Below, piece by piece: positions 46,836 through 55,489 of a stretch of 64,000 bases of DNA. The notes under the pieces were generated by a model that was not told where the DNA came from, did not search any database, and saw only the letters and a list, made by a program, of their open reading frames with translations. Both the position numbers and the translations under genes were made by a program. This DNA comes from Mesorhizobium sp. L-2-11 (GTDB taxonomy: Bacteria > Pseudomonadota > Alphaproteobacteria > Rhizobiales > Rhizobiaceae), in NCBI RefSeq assembly GCF_016756595.1, contig NZ_AP023257.1, positions 4,542,001 to 4,606,000 of the forward strand, in the 5' to 3' direction. How positions within the stretch are numbered: the first letter of the stretch is position 1; every line of letters starts with the position of its first letter.

Positions 46836-47265
46836 AACCCACAGACCCTTTTCTGTTTTTTTCAGGCGAACCTGACTTTTTTCCGTGTGAACGCAGCTTC
46901 CCGTTCCGGCCCATCACCGGAACCCGCATCGCAACCGACGCGCTGCCTCCCATTCACGAACTGCATCGAAGGCGATTATCACAGTGAGGTCAAGGAAAAT
47001 GACCGAAACCCCAAGAGTTTGAAACCATTTGCCGCAAATGCCTGAACTGCAGACAAACGCGCCCGAAAAATTAGAAGCAACTGCAAGGTCCGGCCAACGC
47101 GAATCGGAGCTGGGCTTCTGAGACCGTCTTCGGGGAGGCAGCGCCGCGCCTGAATGCCATCGCAGCAATTGGCATAGCCAAAGTCCGCAGGCTGGCGGAT
47201 GGGCGAACGGTTGCGCGGCCAATGCCGCCACACTATGGCTAGCGCTTCATCAGAGGCGAAGCGCA
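46836..47265. other. Intergenic region between aapJ and metC
   Basis: 430 bases containing the divergent promoters of aapJ and metC. I see no open frame with homology and no convincing sigma-54 or operator motif by eye. CCTTGACCTCACTG on the reverse strand near 46988 contains a possible -35 box, but no matching -10 box at the right spacing. Confidence 0.35.
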
Positions 47266-48435
47266 ATGGCAAAAGACGGCAACGAAATGGGTATCAACAC
47301 GCGGCTTGCCCACTCGGGCAACAATCCGCACGACTATTTCGGCTTCGTCAACCCGCCGGTCGTGCATGCCTCGACCGTGCTCTATCCCAACGCGGCGACG
47401 ATGGCGGCACGCAGCCAGAAATACACCTACGGCACGCGCGGCACGCCGACCACCGACGCGCTTGCCAGCGCCATCGACGGGCTGGAAGGCTCGGCCGGCA
47501 CGATTGTGGTGCCCTCCGGCCTGGCGGCGGTGACGCTGCCGCTGCTCGCCTTCCTGTCGGCGCGAGACCATGTCCTGATCGTCGATTCCGTCTACCACCC
47601 GACCCGCAATTTCGCAGACACGGTGCTGAGACGGCTGGGCGTCGAGGTCGAGTACTACGACCCGCATGTCGGTGCCGGTATAGCGGCGCTGATCAGGCCC
47701 AACACCAGGGTCGTGTTCACCGAATCGCCTGCCTCCAACACTTTCGAGGTGCAGGACATACCGGCCATCGCCAGCGCGGCGCACGCCGCAGGTGCGATCG
47801 TCATGATGGACAACACCTGGGCGACCCCACTCTACTTCCGCCCGCTCGACCACGGCGTCGACATCTCGATCCATGCGGCGACGAAATATCCGGCTGGCCA
47901 TTCCGACGTGCTGCTCGGCACCGCGTCGGCCAACAAGTCCTGCTGGAAACAGCTTTGCGAAACCTTCTACACGATGGGCTGCTGCGCCGGGCCGGACGAC
48001 GTCTATCAGGTGCTGCGCGGCCTGCGCACGATGGGCGTGCGCCTCGACCACCATCAGCGCAGCGCTCTGGCCATCGCCGGCTGGCTGGAGCGTCAGCCGG
48101 GCGTGGCGCGCGTGCTGCATCCTGCGCTTCCCAGCCATCCCGACCACGATCTCTGGAAGCGCGATTTTTGCGGCTCGAGCGGCATTTTTTCGATCGTCCT
48201 TGCGGGTGGCGGCCAGAAACAGCAGCATGCCTTCCTCGACGCGCTCAGGATATTCGGCCTCGGCTATTCCTGGGGTGGCTATGAGAGCCTTGCGGTGCCG
48301 GTCTTCCTCGGCGACCGCGTCGTCGCCAAAGGCCCTTATGACGGCCCGCTGGTGCGCCTGCAGATCGGGCTCGAGGACGTCGACGACCTCACGGCCGATC
48401 TGGCGCGCGGCCTCACTGCGGCGGCGGGAGCTTGA
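47266..48435 (+). CDS. metC: Cystathionine beta-lyase (Cys/Met metabolism PLP enzyme)
   Basis: A 389-residue fold-type I PLP enzyme. Visible are YGTRGTPTTDALASAI, SGLAAVTLPLL, MMDNTWATPLYFRPLDHG and the PLP lysine in SIHAATKYPAGHSD. The TPTTDAL and YPAGHSD variants match cystathionine beta-lyase of rhizobia rather than gamma-synthase or gamma-lyase. It converts cystathionine to homocysteine, pyruvate and ammonia in methionine synthesis. ATG at 47266; an in-frame ATG at 47287 is the alternative. About 100 bases after it (48462-48553) there is a short frame without known domain. Confidence 0.93.
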   Translation: MAKDGNEMGINTRLAHSGNNPHDYFGFVNPPVVHASTVLYPNAATMAARSQKYTYGTRGTPTTDALASAIDGLEGSAGTIVVPSGLAAVTLPLLAFLSARDHVLIVDSVYHPTRNFADTVLRRLGVEVEYYDPHVGAGIAALIRPNTRVVFTESPASNTFEVQDIPAIASAAHAAGAIVMMDNTWATPLYFRPLDHGVDISIHAATKYPAGHSDVLLGTASANKSCWKQLCETFYTMGCCAGPDDVYQVLRGLRTMGVRLDHHQRSALAIAGWLERQPGVARVLHPALPSHPDHDLWKRDFCGSSGIFSIVLAGGGQKQQHAFLDALRIFGLGYSWGGYESLAVPVFLGDRVVAKGPYDGPLVRLQIGLEDVDDLTADLARGLTAAAGA

Positions 48436-48655
48436 GCGACGGCACGGGGCTTCCAACGGGCGCATCCTCGGCCCGATCACGCAGGCCGATCTGCTGGCCG
48501 CAACGGCGCGCGCGCAAGCTGCAGACAAGCTGCTGGCGGAAGCGGTAGTCTAGGCGGTGCTGGCCGCCGGAAAAAACGTTCGGGAACCTTTTGCCGGTCA
48601 GGCCGTCCAATGTTTCGATCGGACGATTTGCCTCCGGTCAGGAGATTGGCTCGCG

Positions 48656-49330
48656 ATGAGGAACCCGGTCATGTCTGCGACCGTCATGCCCGCCGCATCT
48701 GGCGAGATGCAGCTTGTCGGCCGTGCGCTGGCGCGCGAAGGCGGAGCCTTCAGCACGATTGTCAAAATGCACAACCAGCGACTCTACCGTATCGCCCGCA
48801 GCGTCGTCCGCAACGACAGCGAGGCTGAAGACGTCGTGCAGGAGGCCTATGTCAGGGCCTTTGCCCATCTCGGGGATTTTCGTGGCGAATCCTCTCTCGC
48901 CACATGGCTATCGCGCATCGTCATCAACGAGGCGCTTGGGCGTTTGCGCAAAACGCGGCGAACTGTAGCGATGCCGCAAAGGTTACAAGCCGAAATCATC
49001 AAGTTCCCCCTCAGCGACGATCCGGAGCGGACGATGGCGCAACGGCAGATCCTCGAGCTTGTCGAACGGGCGACCGATCGCCTTCCCGATGTCTACCGGA
49101 CTGTGTTCGTCGCGCGGGTGATCGAGGGTCTCAGCATTGAGGAGACCGCCGAATTGCTTGATGTTCGGCCCGAAACTGTCAAGACCCGGCTGCACCGCGC
49201 CCGCGTCCTCGTCCGCAAGGCGCTGGCCGATCAGATCGGCCCGGTGCTGCTCGATGCCTTCCCCTTCGCCGGCCGCCGGTGTGAACGGCTGACCGCCGCG
49301 GTGATGCAGCGGCTTGGTTTTACAAACTGA
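48656..49330 (+). CDS. ECF-type RNA polymerase sigma factor
   Basis: ATG at 48656 follows CAGGAG. Region 2 is clear (HNQRLYRIARSVVRNDSEAEDVVQEAYVRAF and the FRGESSLATWLSRIVINEALG helix) and so is region 4 (YRTVFVARVIEGLSIEETAELLDVRPETVKTRLHRAR). No anti-sigma gene with a zinc or membrane domain is adjacent: the next genes are DUF4142 and cupredoxin. The sigma factor is probably made with or for these periplasmic proteins. An in-frame ATG at 48671 is a second possible start. Confidence 0.92.
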   Translation: MRNPVMSATVMPAASGEMQLVGRALAREGGAFSTIVKMHNQRLYRIARSVVRNDSEAEDVVQEAYVRAFAHLGDFRGESSLATWLSRIVINEALGRLRKTRRTVAMPQRLQAEIIKFPLSDDPERTMAQRQILELVERATDRLPDVYRTVFVARVIEGLSIEETAELLDVRPETVKTRLHRARVLVRKALADQIGPVLLDAFPFAGRRCERLTAAVMQRLGFTN

Positions 49331-49428
49331 TTTTCCTGGATTCCCAGGAACGTCTGCCCCCTTCCGGCATCCAATCATCGTCAACTGAAAATGCTCGGAG
49401 CCAACCGCATCCGGCGAAGGAGAACGTC

Positions 49429-49953
49429 ATGTTTATTCGATCGACCACCCCACTGGCAGCGCTTTTCCTGCTCAGCGCAGCGACGTTGGCGCAAGCCTCC
49501 GACAAGCCGAGCGACCCGCAGATCGCCCACATCGCCTACACAGCCGGCGTGCTTGACGTCGAGGCGGCCATGCAAGCGCTGAAGAAATCGAAGAACAAGG
49601 AGATCCTCGATTTCGCCAAAAACATGGTGCGAGACCATGAAGCCGTAAACAAACAAGCGCTTGACCTGGTCAAGAAGCTCAACGTAACGCCAGAGGACAA
49701 CGCCACCAGCAAGGCGCTGACCAAAGCGGCGGACGAGGAACGAGCGAAGCTCGCCGAGCTCGACGGCGCCGCGTTCGACAAGGCCTATGTCGACAACGAG
49801 GTCGCCTATCACAAGCAGGTCAACGGGGCGCTCGAAACGCTGCTGATCCCCTCGGCCGAGAATGCCGAACTGAAGAGCCTGCTGGAGACCGGCCTGAAGC
49901 TATTCCAGGGCCATGAACAACATGCCGAACATGTCGCTGGCATGCTGAAATGA
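49429..49953 (+). CDS. DUF4142 periplasmic protein
   Basis: A 174-residue exported protein: signal peptide with cleavage near AQAS, then a four-helix DUF4142 domain (IAHIAYTAGVLDVEAAMQALKKSKNKEILDFAKNMVRDHEAVNKQA). The His residues in VRDHEAVN and FQGHEQHAEHV resemble a ferritin-like metal site, a known feature of this family. It is coupled to the downstream cupredoxin gene by an ATGA overlap and lies 98 bases after the ECF sigma gene. Role unknown, probably envelope stress. Confidence 0.92.
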   Translation: MFIRSTTPLAALFLLSAATLAQASDKPSDPQIAHIAYTAGVLDVEAAMQALKKSKNKEILDFAKNMVRDHEAVNKQALDLVKKLNVTPEDNATSKALTKAADEERAKLAELDGAAFDKAYVDNEVAYHKQVNGALETLLIPSAENAELKSLLETGLKLFQGHEQHAEHVAGMLK

Positions 49954-50279
49954 GAACAGCACCGACGGTATCGAAAAGGCATCTGTGGCTTACAATGGCG
50001 CTAACTATTGCTGCCGCACCAGCCAAGGCCGAAACGATTGAGGTGACGATCGAGAAGCTGGTTTTCTCGCCAGCCACTGTCGAAGCGAAGGTCGGCGATA
50101 CGATCGAGTGGGTCAACAAGGACGTGTTCGCCCACACGGCGACCGTAAAAGGCGGCTGGGAGGTAACGATCCCGCCGAAGAAGGCGGCGAGCCTGACGTT
50201 GAAGACGGCAGGTTCGGTCGACTATTTCTGCCGCTTCCACCCCAATATGAAAGGCCGTCTGACGGTGACGTCGCCCTAG
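49950..50279 (+). CDS. Cupredoxin (amicyanin/plastocyanin-like) periplasmic protein
   Basis: A 109-residue exported blue-copper-like protein. After a signal peptide ending at AKA, the domain shows VGDTIEWVNKDVFAHTATV with the first His ligand, and VDYFCRFHPNMKG with the Cys, second His and Met ligands in the correct C-x2-H-x2-M order (CRFHPNM). It could carry electrons or store copper. Translationally coupled to the DUF4142 gene. Confidence 0.93.
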   Translation: MRTAPTVSKRHLWLTMALTIAAAPAKAETIEVTIEKLVFSPATVEAKVGDTIEWVNKDVFAHTATVKGGWEVTIPPKKAASLTLKTAGSVDYFCRFHPNMKGRLTVTSP

Positions 50280-50326
50280 CCATGCCAGCCGAGACCGCCC
50301 TGCGCGCGCAGGGCGGTCCGGCGACC

Positions 50327-50812
50327 TCAAGCCGCCTGGTAGCGAGGCGCCGGCTCGCCGGTCTGCGTCGCGGCGAACAAGGTGGCGCGGGCGGCGTCGT
50401 AGGTTTCCCACAGCGCGCGGTCGTGGACCGACGGCAGCGTGATGGCTTCACCCTGATCGAACCCTGCCAGGGCCGCATCGACCATATCCTCCGCGGTCAT
50501 CACCACTGCCGGGTCGAACGCTGAAAGCGGCATGCCGGCGAACTCGTAGAATTCGGTGGCGGTCGCGGCAGGAAGAACGAGCTGCAGCCTGACGCCGGTT
50601 CCGGCAAGCTCCTCCTGCAGGCCACGGCTGAAGTTCACCACATAACCCTTGGTGCCGCTGTAGAGGGAGGTGATCGGCAGCGAGTGCAGTGCCATGACCG
50701 AGGCTATGTTGATTATCGCCCCTGCGTTGCGCGACAGGAATGCCGGGAGCGCCGCTCGGGTCAGGCGCGTCAGCGCCGTGATGTTAAGGGCGATGGTCGA
50801 CGCGGCATTCTC
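50327..50812 (-). pseudogene. Short-chain dehydrogenase, 5' half missing
   Basis: In reverse the frame gives the C-terminal two thirds of an SDR: ALNITALTRLTRAALPAFLSRN, GAIINIASVMAL with the catalytic Ser region, YSGTKGYV with the catalytic Tyr and Lys, and VLPAATATEFYEFAG. The N-terminal Rossmann motif (TGxxxGIG) and about 90-100 residues are absent: upstream of about 50812 the frame is antisense to a MarR gene fragment. The closest frame start, at 50977, lies inside that fragment and gives no Rossmann sequence. It is therefore a remnant. Confidence 0.8.
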
Positions 50813-50825
50813 GTCGGACGTATTG

Positions 50826-51299
50826 TTCGTCGATCGCTGCGCCGTGCTGCGCGCCGGCTTGGCCAGTTGTATGACGTGGCACTGGTCCCAACCGGGCTGA
50901 CATCGACGCAAACTCTTCTGCTCGGCCAGATCGACGGGCTCGCGGCCGCTTACGGCGAGGATGGGCCGACGCTGCAAGTCCTCGCCGACCGCCTGGCGAT
51001 CCAGATCTCAGCGCTGACGCATGCCCTGCGGCCCCTTGTGCGCGACGGTCTGGTCGAGGTCCGCCACGATACCCAGGTCGGCGAACCAAGCATGCTGTGC
51101 TGACGCGGCTCGGCAAGGCGCGATACCAGCAGGCATACGTCGTGTGGGTCGAGGCCAACCGGCGCGTCGAGGCGATTTTGGGGGCAGCCGCGGCCGAAAA
51201 GCTGAGGAGCCTCGCCGACGATGTCGCCTCGCAGGATTTTCCCGACGCCTATGTTTCGGGCGCGAAGCCGGCGAGCAGCACCGAATCGTCGGAGCGTTA
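50826..51299 (+). pseudogene. MarR-family regulator, 5' end missing and frameshifted
   Basis: The frame from about 50826 reads RRAARRLGQLYDVALVPTGLTSTQTLLL, then LQVLADRLAIQISALTHALRPLVRDGLVEV, the MarR winged helix. After VRHDT, near 51075, the frame shifts and the wing continues as GRRTKHAVLTRLGKARYQQAYVVW to the stop at 51299. The first residues of the gene are missing where the SDR fragment begins. Both neighbouring fragments probably come from one divergent marR-SDR pair that lost its shared promoter and both 5' ends. Confidence 0.75.
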
Positions 51300-51330
51300 G
51301 AGCGCCGCGTATCCGTTGGGACGCGCCATG
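51300..51330. repeat. Copy of the GCGCCGCG-type palindromic repeat
   Basis: AGAGCGCCGCGTATCCGTTG and GGGACGCGCCAT: the same family as the copies at 29424, 40489 and 40683, here directly after the MarR fragment. Confidence 0.5.
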
Positions 51331-51410
51331 GACGGTCTGGTCCAGTGTTTCTACGACCAGCGACCGCCGCCCGAATGCAGACGGACGACAATCTGTGCTA
51401 AAGTAACGTC

Positions 51411-51800
51411 ATGAAAGCCTGGCTGGAAACGGCAAAGAGGCGGGCGCGCGACATCAAGCTTGATGTCGTCGCCCTGTGGTTCGCCGCACGCGATCGTCGG
51501 GTGCCCTGGTTTGCGAAATTCGTTGCCGGGATGGTGGCCGCTTATGCGCTTTCCCCGATCGATCTGATCCCGGATTTCATTCCCGTGCTCGGCTATATCG
51601 ACGATCTGATCATCGTGCCGCTCGGCGTAATCCTGGCCATCACGCTTGTCCCGCCGCCGCTGATGGACGAGTTTCGAGCGCGGGCTGCAGCGCTCGAAAC
51701 TCGCCCGCAAAGCAGGACGGGAATGTTTCTTGTCGTTGCGCTCTGGCTGATTTTGGCAGCTTTGCTGATCTGGGCGTTCTGGCCCACCCACGCCGAGTAA
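51411..51800 (+). CDS. DUF1232 (YkvA-type) membrane protein
   Basis: A 129-residue protein with the DUF1232 core: WFAKFVAGMVAAYALSPIDLIPDFIPVLGYIDDLIIVPLG, in which SPIDLIPDFIP is the family mark. Two or three membrane helices, the last at the C-terminus (LVVALWLILAALLIWAF). Function unknown. ATG at 51411 with AAAGTAACG upstream is a weak start, but homology begins soon after. Convergent with the SLC13 permease gene. Confidence 0.9.
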   Translation: MKAWLETAKRRARDIKLDVVALWFAARDRRVPWFAKFVAGMVAAYALSPIDLIPDFIPVLGYIDDLIIVPLGVILAITLVPPPLMDEFRARAAALETRPQSRTGMFLVVALWLILAALLIWAFWPTHAE

Positions 51801-51842
51801 TGCGATCAGGCGGCCTGCACCTGAAGCCGCCTTGCCGGCGGC

Positions 51843-53069
51843 CTAAAACCCGAGCGCCAGCCACGCAGTCCCGGCAAGCAGCGTAACCAGCGTCAGCGGC
51901 AGGCCGACCTTGAAAAACGCCCGGAAAGATAGCGTCTTTCCGGAAACCCGCGCGTGCTCGGCGACGATCAGATTGGCGATCGAACCGAGCAGCGTGAAAT
52001 TGCCGGCCAGCGTCGAGCTCATCGCCACGACCAGCCAGGCGCGCTCGGGGTCTTCGAGGCCTGGTATGAACGGCCGCAGCGCCAGCACGGCCGGAACGTT
52101 GCTCATGATATTGGATAGCACCGCGGTGAAGCCGGACAGCCGCCAGACGTCGTCCAGCCCGAGGCTTTTTGCCGAGGCGATGATGTCGGGGCTGAGCAGC
52201 GTCTTCTCGGCGCCGGCGACGACGATGAACAGGCCGGCGAACATGAACAGCAGCGGCCCGTCGATCTCGCGGTAGACGCGCGCCGGCTTAATGGCACGGG
52301 TCACGAGAAGAATGGCGCCGCCGATGAGCGCCGCCTTGGCGACCGGAACGCCGGCAAAGAAGGCGATCGCCAGTCCGATGCAGACTACCACCGCCTTGAG
52401 TACCTGGCCCGGCAACATGCGGCCGCGATAGACTTCGGGGCTGAGTTCGACCTTGCGCGCGAACTCGGCGCGATAAACGATGCGCACGATGACGACGACG
52501 GCGACTAGGCCGAACAGCGCGACCGGCGCCAGGGCCGCCGAAAAGGCCGGATAGGAAATCCCCGACAGCGCGCCTATGACCATATTCTGCGGGTTGCCGG
52601 TGATGGTGGCGACGCTGCCGCAATTCGACGCCGTGGCGGTGGCGATCAGATAGGGGACAGGGTTTCGGTTGATGACGCGGGTGACGTGAACGACTATCGG
52701 CGCCATGACCAGGCAGATCGCGTCGTTGACCAGAAACGCCGACAGCGCTCCGGTCAGCAGCGTCACCATCACCAGCAGCATGAACGGCGCATGTGCATGC
52801 TCGATGGCAACGGCGCCGAGTGCACGGAAGGCGCCCGAGACTTTCAGATGCGCCACGACGATCATCATGCCGAGCAACAGTGTGATCGTGTCGAAACTGA
52901 TGGCGCGGTATGCGTCCTCCAGGCTGAGTGCGCCGATGGCGATCATCGCCGCACCGCCGAGCAGCGCGATGCCTGCCCGGTCGAGGCGCAGGCCAGGGAT
53001 CGTGCCGACGGCGACGCCGGCATAGGTCAGGATCAGGATCAGCAGTGCCGCCGCGCCCATCAAAGTCAT
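51843..53069 (-). CDS. SLC13/ArsB-type anion permease
   Basis: ATG at 53069 begins directly before the first membrane segment; an upstream start at 53153 adds 28 non-hydrophobic residues. About 11 hydrophobic segments. SLC13/ArsB-NhaD features are visible: DAYRAISFDTITLLLGMMIVV, LTGALSAFLVNDAICLVMAPI, ATASNCGSVATITGNPQNM with the first hairpin, and LSNIMSNVPAVLALRPFI with the second. Dicarboxylates, sulphate or arsenite could be cargo. No arsR or arsC gene is adjacent. Confidence 0.88.
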   Translation of the reverse strand: MTLMGAAALLILILTYAGVAVGTIPGLRLDRAGIALLGGAAMIAIGALSLEDAYRAISFDTITLLLGMMIVVAHLKVSGAFRALGAVAIEHAHAPFMLLVMVTLLTGALSAFLVNDAICLVMAPIVVHVTRVINRNPVPYLIATATASNCGSVATITGNPQNMVIGALSGISYPAFSAALAPVALFGLVAVVVIVRIVYRAEFARKVELSPEVYRGRMLPGQVLKAVVVCIGLAIAFFAGVPVAKAALIGGAILLVTRAIKPARVYREIDGPLLFMFAGLFIVVAGAEKTLLSPDIIASAKSLGLDDVWRLSGFTAVLSNIMSNVPAVLALRPFIPGLEDPERAWLVVAMSSTLAGNFTLLGSIANLIVAEHARVSGKTLSFRAFFKVGLPLTLVTLLAGTAWLALGF

Positions 53070-53614
53070 TTTGGAAAAGCCCCGTTCAGATCCGCCCTGT
53101 CCAAGGCCATAAGGATAGCCGGCGCAAGCAGTGATTCCTGCCGCCATACTCACCCGAACTCAATCCGATCGAGCAAGCTTTTTGGCAACATCACACATTG
53201 ATGCGACGCGCACGTCGAACCATGAAGCGACTGGCGCACCATCGGCCAACAGACAATCACACCGGCAGAATATCTCGTAAAACGCCGGGTAGGGTTCCGT
53301 CAAAAGATGAAAGAGAGGCCCAAGCCCATCGAAATCGTGGTTCGATCATGGCCAAGACCGAGACTGTCCCCACCATTGGGCCGGCCGACCAGCAAAGCGA
53401 AGAACCCGCCCTCGGCATGGCGCGCTGAACACTCGGCTGACGCGCTGAACACTCGGCTGACGCCGGGAACAAGCAGCCGATTGCGGAGTTGGAACGGCGG
53501 TAGAGGTTTGCCGGAAATGAACTCCAGTCCCGTGCTGCAGAACATTTATTGGATAATTGCTCTCGGTGTTTCAGGCGTGCTGGCGCACCACGCTCTCAGC
53601 GCAGCGTGACCGCA
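53070..53614. other. Intergenic region with a 20-bp tandem duplication
   Basis: 545 bases. CGCGCTGAACACTCGGCTGA occurs twice in direct succession at 53421-53460. Short frames, such as 53348-53428 (MAKTETVPTIGPAD onward), have no ribosome binding site that I trust. The promoter of the NRAMP-like gene should be near 53500-53600. Confidence 0.5.
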
Positions 53615-54907
53615 ATGACGCAGCGCGATCGCAATGCCACTTCACCACGGGAAGACAAGAAGGACGGCATAGGGCGAGCCCTTGGACTCGGCCTTATCAC
53701 CGGCGCCGCTGACGACGACTGCTCGGCCATCGGTACCTATGCAAGTGCCGGAGCGCGCTTTGGGCCGGACCTGCTTTGGACTGCTCCTTTAACGCTGCCG
53801 ATGATGTACACGGTCGTGTATCTCTCGTCGAAGCTTGGACAGGTTTCGGGCCACGGCCTCTTTCATGCGATCAAGGACTTCTACCCCCGGTGGCTGCTCT
53901 GGGCTGTCCTTGTGGGCGTGCTGATCGGCAACACGATCGAAGCAGCCGCCGATCTCGGCGGCATGGCTGCATCCATCAACATCTTCCTGCCTGTTCCGAT
54001 CCCCCTCATTGTGATTGTAGTCGCGGCCGTGATCTTTGCTCTTCAGCTTTGGGGCTCTTACACTCTCATACGCAATATCTTCCGCTGGCTCGCGCTGGCC
54101 CTGCTTGCCTACGTCGGCTCAGCCATCATGGCGAAGCCCGATGCGGCAGCCGTGCTGTGGGGAACCCTTGTTCCAAAGATCCAGTTCAGCCGCGAGTTCC
54201 TGTCCATTGTGGTGGCCATCATCGGCACCACCCTTTCAGCGTATCTCTACACCTGGCAGTCGAATGAGGAGGTAGAGGAAGAGATTGCCGAGGGGAGAAC
54301 GACGCTGAAGAAGCGCAAGGGTGCCACGGACGGTGAACTGCGTCGCTCCCGCCGCGATATTCTGATCGGCATGATTTTTTCCAACCTCATCATGTACTTC
54401 ATCATCCTGTCGACAGGATCTACGCTCTATGAAGCCGGCGAGCACGACGTCGAGACCGCCGCTCAAGCAGCCGAAGCTCTCAAGCCGCTCGCTGGTGCAG
54501 CCGCTGGCGTCCTGTTCGCTGCCGGCGTGATCGGGGTCGGGTTCCTTGCCGTTCCGGTCATGACGACAGGCGCGGCATACGATTTGGCGCAGGCAGTTGG
54601 ATGGGAGCACAGCCTTCATGCCAAGCCGCATGAGGCGCCAAAGTTCTATGTCGCGATCGGCGCCTTCACGCTGATTGCTGTTGGCCTGAATTTCCTGGGT
54701 TTCAACCCAATGAAGGCGCTCGTCTGGTCCGGTATCGTGCAGGGCTTTTCCACGCCGCCACTGCTTCTTCTCATCATGTTGATGACGAACAACCCGCGGA
54801 TCATGGGAGACAAGGTCAACAGCCGGACAACCAACGCCATGGGATGGGCTACTACGATCGCAATCTTTTCCGCCTCTTTGGGGCTGGTGGCGACCTGGTT
54901 TATCTAG
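53615..54907 (+). CDS. NRAMP-like divalent metal transporter
   Basis: A 430-residue membrane protein with 11 or so helices. The first helix motif reads ITGAADDDCSAIGTYASAGARFG, which corresponds to the GADDDPSGIATYSQxG motif of one bacterial NRAMP-related group; here the usual Pro is Cys. The sixth-helix region reads LAVPVMTTGAAYDLAQAVG. A charged cytoplasmic loop with EEVEEEIAEGRTTLKKRKG separates helices 6 and 7. Probably imports or exports Mn, Fe or Mg; the altered metal-site residue makes selectivity uncertain. ATG at 53615 is the first start after the duplication. Confidence 0.85.
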   Translation: MTQRDRNATSPREDKKDGIGRALGLGLITGAADDDCSAIGTYASAGARFGPDLLWTAPLTLPMMYTVVYLSSKLGQVSGHGLFHAIKDFYPRWLLWAVLVGVLIGNTIEAAADLGGMAASINIFLPVPIPLIVIVVAAVIFALQLWGSYTLIRNIFRWLALALLAYVGSAIMAKPDAAAVLWGTLVPKIQFSREFLSIVVAIIGTTLSAYLYTWQSNEEVEEEIAEGRTTLKKRKGATDGELRRSRRDILIGMIFSNLIMYFIILSTGSTLYEAGEHDVETAAQAAEALKPLAGAAAGVLFAAGVIGVGFLAVPVMTTGAAYDLAQAVGWEHSLHAKPHEAPKFYVAIGAFTLIAVGLNFLGFNPMKALVWSGIVQGFSTPPLLLLIMLMTNNPRIMGDKVNSRTTNAMGWATTIAIFSASLGLVATWFI

Positions 54908-54997
54908 GTCACCATGACACTCGCGCGCCAGCCCGCCAATTCGAGCTCACTTTTCAATGAAGGAGTTGGCGATGAAGAAGTTGGTCTTGCGCCCCAG

Positions 54998-55207
54998 CTA
55001 CCGCGCTCCCGGCGGCATGGCCAAGTGCGCGTGCTTCTGGAAGATCGCAATCTTGTCGGGATAGGTAATCCGGATCTCGCGTCCGCATCCCTCGCACTTG
55101 TAATGGGAAACGACCTGAAACCAGCTGCCGTTCTTGACAACGGTGAAGTTGCACTGCGGGCATTGGAAAGTCAGGCCAACAGAGAACAGGCTGGGAGACA
55201 GGGACAT
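54998..55207 (-). CDS. Small zinc-ribbon protein
   Basis: The 69-residue product has CPQCNF and CEGCGREI, two CxxC knuckles 22 residues apart, forming a typical zinc ribbon, and ends in basic/Ala residues. No further domain. It is the first of three small reverse-strand genes (55207, 55422, 55789 starts) but spacing and hairpins do not show whether they are one transcript. Start ATG at 55207; function unknown. Confidence 0.7.
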   Translation of the reverse strand: MSLSPSLFSVGLTFQCPQCNFTVVKNGSWFQVVSHYKCEGCGREIRITYPDKIAIFQKHAHLAMPPGAR

Positions 55208-55221
55208 TGCAGCACTTCTTG

Positions 55222-55422
55222 TTAGTCCGGCGTCTCGACGACGAAGGATGCGGCAATCAAATCGTCGGCATCGATTCTACCCTTGCCGCCCTCCAGCACT
55301 GCTGCGACCTTTCGAAAGGTCTTCAGTTCGTTCTCGGTAATCCGGGCGCCGCGCATCCTCTCAGCGAGGTCAGCCACGCGTATCCGCAGCGCCTGCGACG
55401 CTCCAATTTCACGGTTCGACAT
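55222..55422 (-). CDS. Small hypothetical protein
   Basis: ATG at 55422 follows GAGAGGAATG. The 66-residue product (MSNREIGASQALRIRVADLAERM, then ITENELKTFRKVAAVLEGG) is mainly helical, hydrophilic and without known domain; a DDLIAASFVVETPD end. It lies 14 bases before the zinc-ribbon gene, suggesting co-transcription. The frame is open upstream to 55587 but that part overlaps the end of the DUF1236 gene. Confidence 0.6.
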   Translation of the reverse strand: MSNREIGASQALRIRVADLAERMRGARITENELKTFRKVAAVLEGGKGRIDADDLIAASFVVETPD

Positions 55423-55489
55423 GGTGATCACATTCCTCTCGCTCGACTTCCCGCCGCACCTTTCGGCACGGCGGGTCCAGTCGCTTGGC

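Noticed and set aside
46836..47265. Sigma-54 promoter searched for upstream of aapJ
   Set aside because: No TGGCAC-N5-TTGCA type pair at correct spacing; TTGGCATAGCC near 47170 lacks the second half.
47239..48528. 429-codon reverse frame opposite metC
   Set aside because: Antisense artefact of high GC; no homology and it covers a complete PLP enzyme gene.
53421..53460. CRISPR array suspected from direct repeats
   Set aside because: Only two copies, no spacer between them and no cas genes. The Cas4-like Cys cluster at 1376-4240 belongs to the transposase fusion, not to a cas operon.
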